Origin: an uncultured bacterium
GTDB taxonomy: Bacteria; Patescibacteriota; Gracilibacteria; BD1-5; UBA2023
Assembly (NCBI GenBank): GCA_903908595.1
Contig: CAIVSN010000039.1
Location: 1 to 42,045 of the forward strand
Reading direction: 5' to 3'
DNA length: 42,045 nucleotides
The position numbers were made by a program, and so were the translations under genes. The notes beneath the pieces were generated by a model. The model saw only the letters and a program-made list of their open reading frames with translations. It was not told the origin of the DNA and searched no databases. Positions 28,619 through 37,363 of the stretch are shown one piece after another (position 1 is the stretch's first letter; each line of letters begins with the position of its first letter).

Positions 28619-29071
28619 ATGAATTTAGCCGACATTCGATTCTTAGTATATTCCCTTTGTTATACGATTGAGGACCCGTTGAGCTTAATGAGTGAATTAA
28701 ATGAAGAAGTACTGAAACTATGAGTAGCTCAAAATGAAAAGGATGCTGGCGATTATATTAATAATAAGATAGATTCATATTTTTCAATGTTCATGAACTA
28801 TTCTCAATTTGAATTTAATACATTTATTAAGGATATGCTGAAATATATAAGAGCGAATTTCGATACCGAAAACTATTATTTTATCTCGTTCAGAATAATA
28901 AATTATTTCTTTTTTGAAAAGTCTGTTTTTCTTAAATTTAAGAATCAAGAATTGTTTACGATATTGTATGATTTGGGTAACGAAATGGTGGTCAATTCAA
29001 AATTTGAATTGAATATTCAGGCTGGCGATACCCTTATGAGGACGATAGATGCTAAAAGAAACGGTAAATAA
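28619..29071 (+). CDS. Candidate immunity protein of the Rhs toxin
   Basis: 150 aa with one UGA-Gly (K-L-G-V-A-Q-N), stop TAA. It starts 5 bases after the Rhs stop, in the place immunity genes take in Rhs and contact-dependent systems. It is very rich in AT, Phe, Tyr, Ile and Asn (Y-F-S-M-F-M-N-Y, I-I-N-Y-F-F-F-E-K), unlike the housekeeping genes. There is no signal peptide; it is a small, probably helical cytosolic protein. I recognise no family, so the assignment rests on position, size and composition. Confidence 0.7.
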
Positions 29072-29153
29072 TCCCCCTTCCACATTAAGATGATACGCTC
29101 GCCTGCTTATACTTCTTGCCATTTTGATTCCTGATAGATTCCTCATGTCGTAA

Positions 29154-30323
29154 GCTCTCCCCGTCCGTCCCGTCGCCGCCTACGCCTACGGTCCCCTCGG
29201 CCGCCGCGTCTCGAAAACCGTCTTCGGTTCCGGGGGAACGGAAGAGACCCGCTACCTCTACGCCGGGAACCGGATAATATCCGAAACGGCCTCCCTCCGC
29301 GACGGTTCCGGCTCGCTCCTGTCCTCCGCGACCACGCAGTACGCCTACGGGGAAGGGGACGACGCCGTCGTCGCGATGTTCCGGGACGGCGCGGCGTACC
29401 ATTTCCTCCGCGACCGGCTCGGAAGCACGGTGGCCGTCACGGACTCCGCGTGAGGCATTGTCGAGGAGTACTCCTACGATGCCTTCGGCAGGACGTACCT
29501 CCGGAACGCAATCCATACCGGATGGGTCGAAGCGTCCCAGGCGAGCCGCCCCCTGACGGACCGCCTCTTCACCGGGCGCGAGCTCGACGCCGAGACGGGG
29601 CTGTACTTCTACCGGGCCCGGCATTACGGTCCTTCCCTCTGAAGGTTCCTCCAGCGTGACCCGATAGGGACGGCTGATGACCCGAACCCGTACCGGTACG
29701 TTCGGAACGGGCCGACGATGGGGACGGACCCGACGGGGCTGTACGCGAAGCTCGTAGTCTCGGAGGCTTCGGACTTCCTCGGGATACGCGACGCGGCGGA
29801 CGGCCTATGAAACGTCGCGGCCTACTGGACCGGGTACGCCATGGGGGATATTTACCTCCAGCGGACCGCGGAGGCAGGCATGCGGGATTCCCTCGGGAGG
29901 CTCACGGATCCCGTGGCTTTCCTCATGAACCGGGTGGGGAAGGCGAAGAGGTACGGGGGATTGGCGGTGGGGCTCGCGGAAAGGAACGGCGCTTCGGGAA
30001 TCGCGAGGAATGTGAGGAGAATTTCTGGCATTGCTGAGGATTGACTCGGAAATAGTGGAATTTCTGCTTCTGTCTATGACTTCATAAATACACATAAAAT
30101 TGATAAAAAGCGAGTTGAGAAAATTAAAGGACTAATTCAAAACGAGTGGGACTGAGAGATACAAGAAACAATTAAATATGTTGAATTCAAAGGTGAAAAA
30201 TATATCGTAGATTGACACCATAGGATACGTGCAGCTATGGAACTTGGGATTGATGAAGTGAAAGCTGAATCAGTTCAATTGCCGTATCTATGATACAAAA
30301 CAGTGTCGGACTTATTCTTTTAA
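29154..30323 (+). pseudogene. Orphan Rhs tip: start-less core fragment fused to a ParB-like nuclease tip
   Basis: One frame, open from just after TAA at 29151 to TAA at 30321 (389 codons, seven UGA-Gly), with no start codon before the Rhs core. The first 197 codons are the core (second copy of the 576-bp repeat). After D-P-T-G-L-Y comes a different tip: a helical linker, then an AT-rich domain with K-Y-I-V-D-G-H-H-R-I-R-A-A-M-E-L-G, the ParB/sulfiredoxin-like nuclease motif known from polymorphic toxins; its central Gly is UGA at 30213. Displaced tips of this kind are a known feature of Rhs/CDI loci, where they can replace the active tip by recombination through the shared core. It is probably silent as it stands. 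Confidence 0.85.
29169..29744 (+). repeat. Rhs core segment, copy 2 (orphan tip)
   Basis: Partner of 27285-27860: same length, no gaps, about 92% identical by hand count. It provides homology for tip exchange. Confidence 0.9.
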
Positions 30324-30345
30324 ACTTATTCTTTTAAATTATATC

Positions 30346-30801
30346 ATGGCAATTTGGCAAACCTCAATCGATTTGTGATATCCTGATAATATTGACCTGA
30401 AGGAACTCATTGCTAGATTAGAATTCATATTCTGATCAAATAATAGCAAAATATCTTCCATGCTGCATTTTGGAAACTTCGAGGGTGATGATTTTGCTAT
30501 TTATCTTAAAGACGGAATTTTAGATGGGTTAAATTTACGTTTTGTCCCAGATGAGAATTTTTCGAAAAGACTACCATTATATTTGAAATTTATATGAGAT
30601 TTCAAATTAACCTGATTCGATGACAGTGGAAATTTGTTACTTGGAGAAAAAGAATGGAATGTGTATTTTCTGAAATCAAACGCTAAGAAATTTTTAGATT
30701 CTCCATTGGATTTTTTTGATAAATTATATTTAGAAAGAGACAGTGACAATAATCAACCTAAACGTTTCACCACCCCACACCGCCCCCGTCAAATAACTTA
30801 A
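30346..30801 (+). CDS. Candidate immunity protein of the orphan ParB-like tip
   Basis: 151 aa with four UGA-Gly codons, stop TAA. It begins 22 bases after the tip's stop, behind a short direct duplication (CTTATTCTTTTAAA twice, about 30311-30337). AT-rich and acidic, with beta-rich sequence (D-D-F-A-I-Y-L-K-D-G-I-L-D-G-L-N-L-R-F). The last 15 residues (P-K-R-F-T-T-P-H-R-P-R-Q) are GC-rich and unlike the rest, so the 3' end may have been replaced by sequence from the neighbouring insertion element. No family is recognised; the assignment is by position and composition. Confidence 0.65.
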
Positions 30802-30908
30802 AATCTACGACTACCGGTTCCACGGTCGTGAAATCCCCCCGATCCGCCACGGTCCCCCTACCCCGGGCCCATTCCCGGACCTGGGGTTTCCACTGGACGA
30901 TATCCCGG

Positions 30909-31508
30909 CTAGAGCACGAGGACTTCGAGACGCTGCACGGCATCCAGTATCCTCTGGAACAGGTCTTGGAACGCGAAGCCCGAAGCGCACTTGCAACAGA
31001 TCCGCCTCCCGGTCCGGACGATTCTGGCGGGAATGGAGAAGATCCGTTTCCTGAGCGTGGATATGTCGGGAAGCCGCACCCGTTTCCTTCCGACCTTCCC
31101 CTTCTTGAATTTCTTCGTGATCTTGGCGGAGTCTTGCCGTTTCGGCTGTACCGCCGTTCTTTCCGGGTACGCGCCCTCTCATGAAAACGTGAACTTGCGG
31201 AACAGCTGCGCCAGCTGTATGGCGAGGAGGTGGATCTGGAGCTTAGCCGAATTTGCCGGGAATCCCTCGTGGCTCAGGTGGTCCGCGTCGAAGCCGTTCT
31301 TCGCCTCCTCTATGGATTTCTCGATGCTCGCCCGCCCGTTGTACATGGAAAATACCTCCTCGCCCGAAAGCGCCGTATCGTTCGTGACCACGAAAGAATA
31401 AACGGGGAAAAGCTCGAGCTGCCCCTTCTTGCCGCCCTGCGCCCAGTCGATACAGGCGACCACCCTCCGCGCTTTTTCCCACGTCCGCGCTCGGTATTCC
31501 AGTTCCAC
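30909..31508 (-). pseudogene. IS1380-family transposase, C-terminal fragment
   Basis: 199 codons with one UGA-Gly (31179), stop TAG. It matches the C-terminal part of IS1380 transposases: Y-N-G-R-A-S-I-E-K-S-I-E-E-A-K-N-G-F with the catalytic-domain Glu, F-P-A-N-S-A-K-L-Q-I-H-L-L-A-I-Q-L-A, and I-P-A-R-I-V-R-T-G-R-R. Family members are usually over 400 aa, so the N-terminal half is missing; the frame meets TAG just upstream, at the junction with the AT-rich gene at 31517. This is a dead remnant inside the toxin-tip region, a common fate there. Confidence 0.8.
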
Positions 31509-31516
31509 TTCCAGCT

Positions 31517-31783
31517 ATGGGCGAGGCGTATTTTTTTAAAAAGGACAAGGAGGTTTTGGAATTGCAGTATGCGGATCCTGAATGTAATTCGTACACTCGC
31601 TGAGAAATATTTGTATTTTCCGACATCGATAATTTCGAGCGCGAGCTCTCGGCATACATGGGCTGGATAGATCTGCTCATTGAGAGAATAAGAAATTCCG
31701 ATCTGGACCAAGATGTCAAAAACGATCATTTTAGGATCGTTTTCGTAAGTATGAAGCATGAATTGAACAAAAACCTTTTATAA
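31517..31783 (+). CDS. Small AT-rich ORF, possible truncated immunity gene
   Basis: 88 aa with one UGA-Gly (S-Y-T-R-G-E-I-F-V-F), stop TAA. It begins at the junction with the truncated transposase, so the true 5' end may be lost. The content is acidic and hydrophobic (F-S-D-I-D-N-F-E-R-E-L-S-A-Y, I-R-N-S-D-L-D-Q-D-V), similar in style to the two candidate immunity proteins upstream. No family is recognised. Confidence 0.5.
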
Positions 31784-31866
31784 TGTGGATTGAGCTCCAG
31801 CCATTGAATGGGAAACCAATTCCCGTTGGGTATAACTCTATAGTTTTATATGTTCCAGTGTTTTAA
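31783..31866 (+). CDS. Very short ORF overlapping the previous stop, doubtful
   Basis: 27 codons starting at TAATG, with W-I-E-L-Q-P-L-N-G-K-P-I-P-V-G-Y; stop TAA. Part of it is the end of a repeat element (31810-31834), so it may be only the remains of a gene cut by that element. Confidence 0.25.
   Translation: MWIELQPLNGKPIPVGYNSIVLYVPVF
31810..31834. repeat. Solitary end of repeat family B
   Basis: GGGAAACCAATTCCCGTT followed by GGGTATA, nearly identical to the inverted ends of the 166-bp element at 40112-40277. No matching second end is visible nearby. Confidence 0.6.
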
Positions 31867-31933
31867 ACGGATGACTTATCTCCCATCGGAAAGAGTAAGC
31901 GAATAAATTCGTATGACCTTTCCCAAAATCCGA

Positions 31934-31961
31934 GTGACACCGAAAAAAATTCCCCTATACT
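31934..31961 (+). promoter_or_regulatory. Promoter of the zinc-ribbon paralogue
   Basis: GTGACA (31934-31939), a 16-base spacer, TATACT (31956-31961), 33 bases before the ATG at 31995. Confidence 0.45.
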
Positions 31962-31994
31962 CTCCGCAACCCGAAACCGCTTTTTATTTCACCC

Positions 31995-32963
31995 ATGAAA
32001 ATCTGTCCGCATTGTGGCCAATATATCTCAGACGAAGCAAAGCGTTGCCAATTTTGCAAAAACAAGCAACCGGAAAGCCCGCCCGCCGGATTCGACTTCA
32101 ATCCAAATGCCACGAAGGACATTCCGAAGCGGCCGCCGTTCGGAATCAAGTTTCTGGAAAATCGCAACTGGCGCTGGATAACTTACGCCGGTTTCGCGGT
32201 TTCCATTTGGAAAATTGCCGCCGTGTTTATCTACGGGACGCTCGGGGCTATGTCCAGTGCGCCCAGCTCGCTCCCGGTAGCTTCCCCTCCCAGCCCCGAA
32301 TCCATAGCCCGGCTTTCCGCGGTAAACGAAAGAAGGCTTGCGGAATACGAACGGGAGCAGAAACTTGAGGATGCCGCGCGTAGGCTTCTTCCGAAAAAAG
32401 TAGTCATCGATCCGACCATATCGGGACCCAAGGCGTTTACCCTCATACCATTTACCCCGAATCCGCAAAATCGAATGCAGACGGTATTTTGAACCTGAAA
32501 TCTCAATACTACCGGGGTCCCGGTAATGCTCTATCTCGACGGCGGCATGACCGTTTTTGGAAGGCAATATCTGGAATCGTCGGTGGAACTCACGAAACGC
32601 GACTCCAATTGGTTCTTTGAAAAATCCATGGATCATATGGGCGCGCCGGGCGTCAAGCACGAATTCTTGCTCCAGTTCGTCTACGGATTTTCCCAAATGA
32701 ACCACATGGGTATGTCTTACGCATACGCATTGGATAACCTCAGGGCCGGCAACCGCTATCGGCTCAACGTCATCATCTTTTGAGACATGGCCTACGTGGT
32801 ACAGTTCGAGAACCTGAAGGAGGAAAGCCCCAAAGACAAGATCGACGCGGAATACATACAAACCATCAACGATATCAAAACCGAATTTCCGACCGATCCG
32901 TATATCATGAACAAGCTGATCGGTCGGCTGAACGAGTTGTACGGGATTGGCAAGGCCAAGTAG
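31995..32963 (+). CDS. Zinc-ribbon membrane protein, paralogue of the Rhs-operon lipoprotein
   Basis: 322 aa with three UGA-Gly codons (32490, 32496, 32781), stop TAG. N-terminal zinc ribbon C-P-H-C-G...C-Q-F-C-K (residues 4-23); a Pro-rich linker; one TM helix (about 57-80, W-I-T-Y-A-G-F-A-V-S-I-W); a Pro/Ser/Ala-rich stalk; then a domain matching the C-terminus of the lipoprotein at 19576-20343: E-F-L-L-Q-F-V-Y-G-F-S facing E-Y-L-L-H-F-V-G-G-F-S, and F-P-T-D-P-Y-I-M-N-K-L facing Y-P-T-D-P-Y-M-I-N-T-L. In I-F-G-D-M-A-Y-V-V-Q-F-E-N the UGA aligns with a GGT Gly in the paralogue. The shared domain would face outward in both. Function unknown. Confidence 0.82.
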
Positions 32964-32999
32964 GAGTTTTTAGGAGCGTAAGCGAACATTTTTGAACAA

Positions 33000-33031
33000 G
33001 AAAAACATCCAACGTATGCTGGATGTTTTTC
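33000..33031. terminator. Rho-independent terminator, both directions
   Basis: An 11-bp perfect stem (AAAAACATCCA/TGGATGTTTTT) with an 8-base loop; T-runs on both strands. It lies between the plus-strand zinc-ribbon gene and the convergent minus-strand AIM24 gene. Confidence 0.85.
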
Positions 33032-33068
33032 TCGTATAATCCCAAGGGGAATCCCCCCACGCCTCAAC

Positions 33069-33857
33069 CTACCTCCCCCCGATAAGATCCCCAACCGAAC
33101 CGAGCACGGTTCCTTCGCCGGTACGCTGCCCTCCCATCGATGGCGCATGGGCGATGATCCGGTCGGCAAGGCGGGAAAACGGCAACGTCTGGAGGTAGAT
33201 GCTCCCCGTTCATTCGAGCACGGCGAGAAACAGTCATTCGCCCCCAAAAAGCATGGACCCGACATTGCCGGCCCGTTCGATATTCATCGTGACGCCATCG
33301 GTATAGCCGACGATGCAACCGGTATCGACGTAGATTTTTCCGCCTTGCAGTTCCTTTCGGACGATCGTGCCACCCGAATGGAGGAACGCCTTTCCGTCGC
33401 CTTCGAGGCGCTGCATGATGAATCATTCCCCGGAGAAAAATCCCGCGCCGAGCCGGCGTTGGAAGGCAATCGACACCTTCGTGCCCATCGCGGCACAGAG
33501 GAACGCCCCCTTTTCACAGGTGATCGCGCCTCCGTGTTCCAGCAGATCGATAGGGACGATCTTCCCCGGATACGGGGCGGCGAAAGCGATCCTTCGTATA
33601 GCCTCAGTTCGGTTCGTGAAATGCGTCATGAAGAGGGATTCCCCCGTCAGCGCCCGTTTTCCGACTTCGAACAATTTTCCCATGAATCCCTGATCCGGTT
33701 GGGAACCGTCTCCCATTTTCGTTTCGAATTGCACCCCGTCGTCCATCCAGTTCATCATGCCGGCTTCGGCAATGACGGATTCGCCGGGATCGAGCTCCAC
33801 TTCTACGGCCTGGATGTCGTCGCCGAGCAGTTGGTAATTGATTTCGTGTGATTGCAT
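33069..33857 (-). CDS. AIM24/TIGR00266-family protein
   Basis: 262 aa with three UGA-Gly codons, stop TAG. Family motifs in order: [47 protein letters not shown], and L-F-G-G-E-G-L-F-L-A-V-L-E-G followed by T-G-S-I-Y-L-Q. The family has Gly in both G-E-G motifs and after the last Glu, and those three positions are UGA here. These proteins form a beta-rich fold related to TRAP-like/tryptophan-RNA-binding-like proteins; the mitochondrial member AIM24 affects membrane organisation, while the bacterial role is poorly known. It is divergent from the gene at 34057. Confidence 0.9.
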
Positions 33858-34006
33858 AGGAAAAAAGAAAAATAATACGCCTCCTGTCGCTCTGGCAGAT
33901 GCTTCGAATCGAAAAGGCCAACGTTCGGAACCCGGACATTATACCCAAATGCCGCCGCATTCAAATCGAATCGAAAACAATTCCATGGGAAAAGGGCGCC
34001 TCCGTA

Positions 34007-34034
34007 TTGACTTTATCCCCATTTTTTCTATAAG
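34007..34034 (+). promoter_or_regulatory. Promoter of the 34057 gene
   Basis: TTGACT (34007-34012), a 16-base spacer, TATAAG (34029-34034), 22 bases before the ATG at 34057. It supports that start over the longer open frame from 33838. Confidence 0.6.
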
Positions 34035-34056
34035 TAATGAAGTTTACGTTTTGTCC

Positions 34057-34572
34057 ATGAATTATCCCGCTTCGTCTCTTTCGAATCCCGGTACCGTCAC
34101 CTCCTACGGCAGAAGCAAATTGCACCCCATAAATGCGGAGTACCTGTGTTCGTCCCAGCCCCACCGCATCTATGCCGATGCGGCCGGTTCGATTTTGGAG
34201 CTCACCGTGATGCCCATCGCCCAGACCGTGGTCGAGGCCCACGTTTCCCATGGCGGCATTGTCGGGGTCCACTACCGGACGCCGTTTGCGGAAATTATCC
34301 GGACGATCATCCTTTCCCGGCAGGGGAACCTTTCCGAGATCAACGAGTACGGCTATCTGGATCCGCATCACCTGGATGACGATACCCTGTACATGCTCCT
34401 CAATCCCGTGGATATCAACGGCTGGTTCCATATGCCATCCGCCGAGCACCAACAGGTCATGGAGGATATCGGCATGTCGATTCCTTCCTTCGATTACCGG
34501 CAAATGAGCCATTCGTTGGAACAGGCCATCCGGAGGACCCGGGAGCAGTACCGGTTCCACATCAAGGCCTAG
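34057..34572 (+). CDS. Unknown cytosolic protein
   Basis: 171 aa, no UGA, stop TAG. The frame is open further upstream, but that part overlaps the promoter and the start of the divergent AIM24 gene. Sequence is His-rich in places (V-E-A-H-V-S-H-G-G-I-V-G-V-H-Y, Y-L-D-P-H-H-L-D-D-D, F-H-M-P-S-A-E-H). There is no signal peptide or TM helix. The C-terminus is a charged helix (L-E-Q-A-I-R-R-T-R-E-Q-Y-R-F). No family recognised. A terminator follows at once, so it is a single-gene unit. Confidence 0.72.
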   Translation: MNYPASSLSNPGTVTSYGRSKLHPINAEYLCSSQPHRIYADAAGSILELTVMPIAQTVVEAHVSHGGIVGVHYRTPFAEIIRTIILSRQGNLSEINEYGYLDPHHLDDDTLYMLLNPVDINGWFHMPSAEHQQVMEDIGMSIPSFDYRQMSHSLEQAIRRTREQYRFHIKA

Positions 34573-34594
34573 ATTCCGATAACGGCGAAACGAA

Positions 34595-34618
34595 GGGCGA
34601 TTTTTCGCTCTTTTTTTT
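34595..34618 (+). terminator. Rho-independent terminator after the 34057 gene
   Basis: A 6-bp stem (GGGCGA/TCGCTC, one G-U pair), a 4-base loop, then eight T. The T-run runs into the -35 box of the next promoter. Confidence 0.65.
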
Positions 34619-34645
34619 GCATAGAGTCGCGGGATATGAGATACT
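34617..34645 (+). promoter_or_regulatory. Promoter of the 34652 gene, probably leaderless
   Basis: TTGCAT (34617-34622), a 17-base spacer, GATACT (34640-34645); only six bases (GCCCCC) separate the -10 box from the ATG at 34652. Confidence 0.6.
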
Positions 34646-34651
34646 GCCCCC

Positions 34652-36415
34652 ATGCCTTCCAACGTTCCGACCTCGCAGGATATATCCAACGAAATCCAAT
34701 CCGTCATCCTCACCAAGAACCCGGTTGCGCTTTTTTTCGGCCTTTCCAAGCTTCGCGTCCTGTTCGAGGATCTGGCGGACAATCTCCTTTCCAGTATCGA
34801 GAAGACCTACTACCAGGAATCCACGAGCTCCTTCATCGACCTCATCAAGGAATACGAGCGGCAGGGATTCTACAAGATCATGAGCGCGTACTATTACGAT
34901 ATCGGGTATTTCCGGCTCCAGAAACAGCAGCTCGACAAATATTTCGAGGAGAGCTACTGGCAGGACGTGGATTTCTATTTTTTCGTACTGATCAAGCATA
35001 CGGAATTCCGGTCCAAGGTCGCCCTGCTCCACGCGGTATATCTGGAAGGACTGGAAAGCACCTATATGGGCAAGGGCCCCGAAGATCGGATGCTCATGCT
35101 CGAAGCCATGGCAAAAAAAATGGAACTCCGGACGTCCGATATCTCGAAAACGCCCGCGTTTGCCGCGTTTTTCAATACGCTCATCCCCGAAATTTCCCGG
35201 CTCCGAGAGTCCGGTTTGTACGATTATTCCAAGAAGTGGGGGAACTCGAACCAGAAATTCGTCAAGGAACTCTACATGCTGTCGCTTTCCGAAAGCGATC
35301 CGGCCATGATCGACTTCTGGAAGACGTATTTCGTCCAGGATGCCTCGATTATCAGAAACATGATCGATTTGCTCGACGATAGGGAAGTGCTCGACTGTTT
35401 TTCCTACCTCCGAAACAAGCTGTTGGCCAATTCCAAGTACAACCTATCCCTTTCGGATTACAGCACGTACCGCACGATTATCGACGATTGCATCGCGCTT
35501 CAGCATGCCGACGTCACCCGGAAGATGAATTTCCTCGGGAGCATCCACGCGAGCATGGGGAACCGGACGACGTACCGGGAGCAGTTCCAGAACGTCCTCA
35601 GGAAGGGGCTTCTGTATCAGAATTCCATCGATTTGGTCGACGCCATCCTGGGCATAACCTTCCTGAAACGCGCCGTCTTCTACGAAGTCCGCCGACGGGT
35701 GGAAGGCATTGATTCGACCAAATACCGTTTCGAGAGCCTCGACGAAGTCAGCACTTTGGTAAAAATGCTCGAGAGTTCCATCATCCTCCGGTTTTTCCGG
35801 CCGTTTTTCGTCTATCGCCTGGCCGAAGTCTTCAACAAGCGATCCGAACTCTACTATTTCATTAAGTTCGTTCTCACGATCCACTCATCGAAGACGTACA
35901 ACGACTATCAGGAGCTCTCCAGGTTTTTCGTTTCGCTGGAAGCATTCGAGAAAAAGTGATGGTACGGAAACCTGCTGAAAACCGCGCAATTCGGCTGGGT
36001 GATTATCGCCATCGTCATCATGAGCATGATTGCGCCGTTCTGAATGTTTTTGGCCGGAGCCGCGTACGGGTTTACCCGTCTGGTCCGCCGTCTCGTGCAA
36101 TTGAAATTCCCGGAGCTCGCGCTCTCGAGCAATTTTCAATTCGGGAGTTTTCTTACGCTCTTTGCCCTGGTTACGCTGACTTTCGGCGTAACCTTCGGAC
36201 TCAAGGACAATATGCATATCGTCTATGAAAATTACCGAACCGTTATCAATGCGAGTACCATCGTGACTTCCGAAACGCTCAAAGTGCTCAATTTGAACCT
36301 GTTTAAGGCGAGTGGTCTTGAGTCGGAGCCGGGAACCCCGTTGGACATCAACAGCGAAGTATTTTCTCGGGTAAATTACATCGACGGCATCGACTATCAG
36401 AAGGCATCGAAATAA
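34652..36415 (+). CDS. Large helical protein with two C-terminal TM helices, unknown function
   Basis: 587 aa with two UGA-Gly codons (35957, 36041), stop TAA. Residues 1-435 are soluble and helix-rich, with many Tyr/Phe (E-S-T-S-S-F-I-D-L-I-K-E-Y-E-R-Q-G-F-Y), resembling an alpha-solenoid without clear repeats. Next come TM1 (F-G-W-V-I-I-A-I-V-I-M-S-M-I-A-P-F), a UGA-Gly turn, a basic loop, TM2 (F-G-S-F-L-T-L-F-A-L-V-T-L-T-F-G-V) and a 60-residue tail. The standard code would give a soluble 435-residue protein and lose the membrane part. Family unknown; a membrane-tethered scaffold is one reading. Confidence 0.8.
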
Positions 36416-36436
36416 TCATGGTAGGGGAGGGGATAT

Positions 36437-36537
36437 ATGGCATTTTTGCTACTTGGATAAAAATATTTGTTTTTTATAGTAGAAAATCTATAATTCATAT
36501 AGTGAATTTATCTCTTATATAAAGCAAAAAATGCCAT
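36437..36537. repeat. Long inverted repeat in an AT-rich gap
   Basis: ATGGCATTTTTGCT (36437-36450) faces AGCAAAAAATGCCAT (36523-36537), with one extra A. The 72-base interior is almost pure AT. The right arm overlaps the ATG at 36536. It could be a hairpin in the leader of the AbiEi-like gene (autoregulation) or a small mobile element; I found no second copy. Confidence 0.55.
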
Positions 36538-37324
36538 GATAAGTTTTGACAAGATTGTTCACAAATTGTGACAGAGACAATCGCCCATCGTCCTGCTGGA
36601 CGATTTGACGGAAATGATCGACCCCGAAAACGACCGTAAGGAAGCGGGCATGCGCGAGGTGTACAAGGCCGTCTACCGGCTCAAATCCGAGTGAAGGATG
36701 CGGGCGCTTCGCAACGGGCTTTTTCTGGTCGGGCCCGTGTGCGATGCCAAGTCCGAAATCGAGCTCGTGGAATCGCACTATTGGGAAATCGCCCGGGCGT
36801 ACATCGCCCGGGAAGTGCGTTCCGAATATTTCGTCGGGGGCGCGAAGGCGTTGGAACTCCACATCTCGGATTTTTCCACCCCGTCGGTTCTGATCGTGTA
36901 CACGAAATCCGTGTCCAAGCAGGTCATTATCACGCGAAACCACCGGATCGTTTTCAAAATCCGCGAAGCGGGGAAGCGTTCCGGGGGAAATCTTTTTGCC
37001 AAATTGTCGGGTTTCGTCACCAAGAAGCGGATTGACGATCTCGATTTCAAGATCCTCTCCCATGAGGCCGCGCTCCTGGACATGCTTCTGCTCCAGAACA
37101 ACGCAGGCGTCCTGGACGGTTACCTGGTCGGCAAATTCCTCAAGAAATTCCACGGCGCCATGCGTCGCGATATCTTGGGAAAACTGGTCGAGCTCCGGTA
37201 TATCTCGTCCATCAACCGCTTGCGGGAAATCGCGAAAGCGAGCGGGTACGAGGAGCTGTACCGGGATTGCGTTTCGGTGATACGGGATGAGGGGGCGGGG
37301 TGCTTCTTGACTTCGAAGAGATAA
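36536..37324 (+). CDS. AbiEi-like winged-helix protein (putative antitoxin/regulator)
   Basis: 262 aa with two UGA-Gly codons (36569, 36692), stop TAA. The N-terminal 60 residues read as a winged helix with V-Y-K-A-V-Y-R-L-K-S-E-G-R-M-R-A-L-R-N-G-L-F; the Gly after S-E, conserved in such wings, is UGA. The middle has Y-F-V-G-G-A-K-A-L-E-L-H followed by V-L-I-V-Y-T-K, which recalls the AbiEi antitoxin C-terminal domain. AbiEi proteins repress their own operon and neutralise AbiEii nucleotidyltransferases; no AbiEii partner is next to it. The inverted repeat at its start codon fits autoregulation. The family link is by motif resemblance only. Confidence 0.6.
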
Positions 37325-37363
37325 ATGATATCTTTAAAGGGAATTTCCTTCTTATCATATTTT

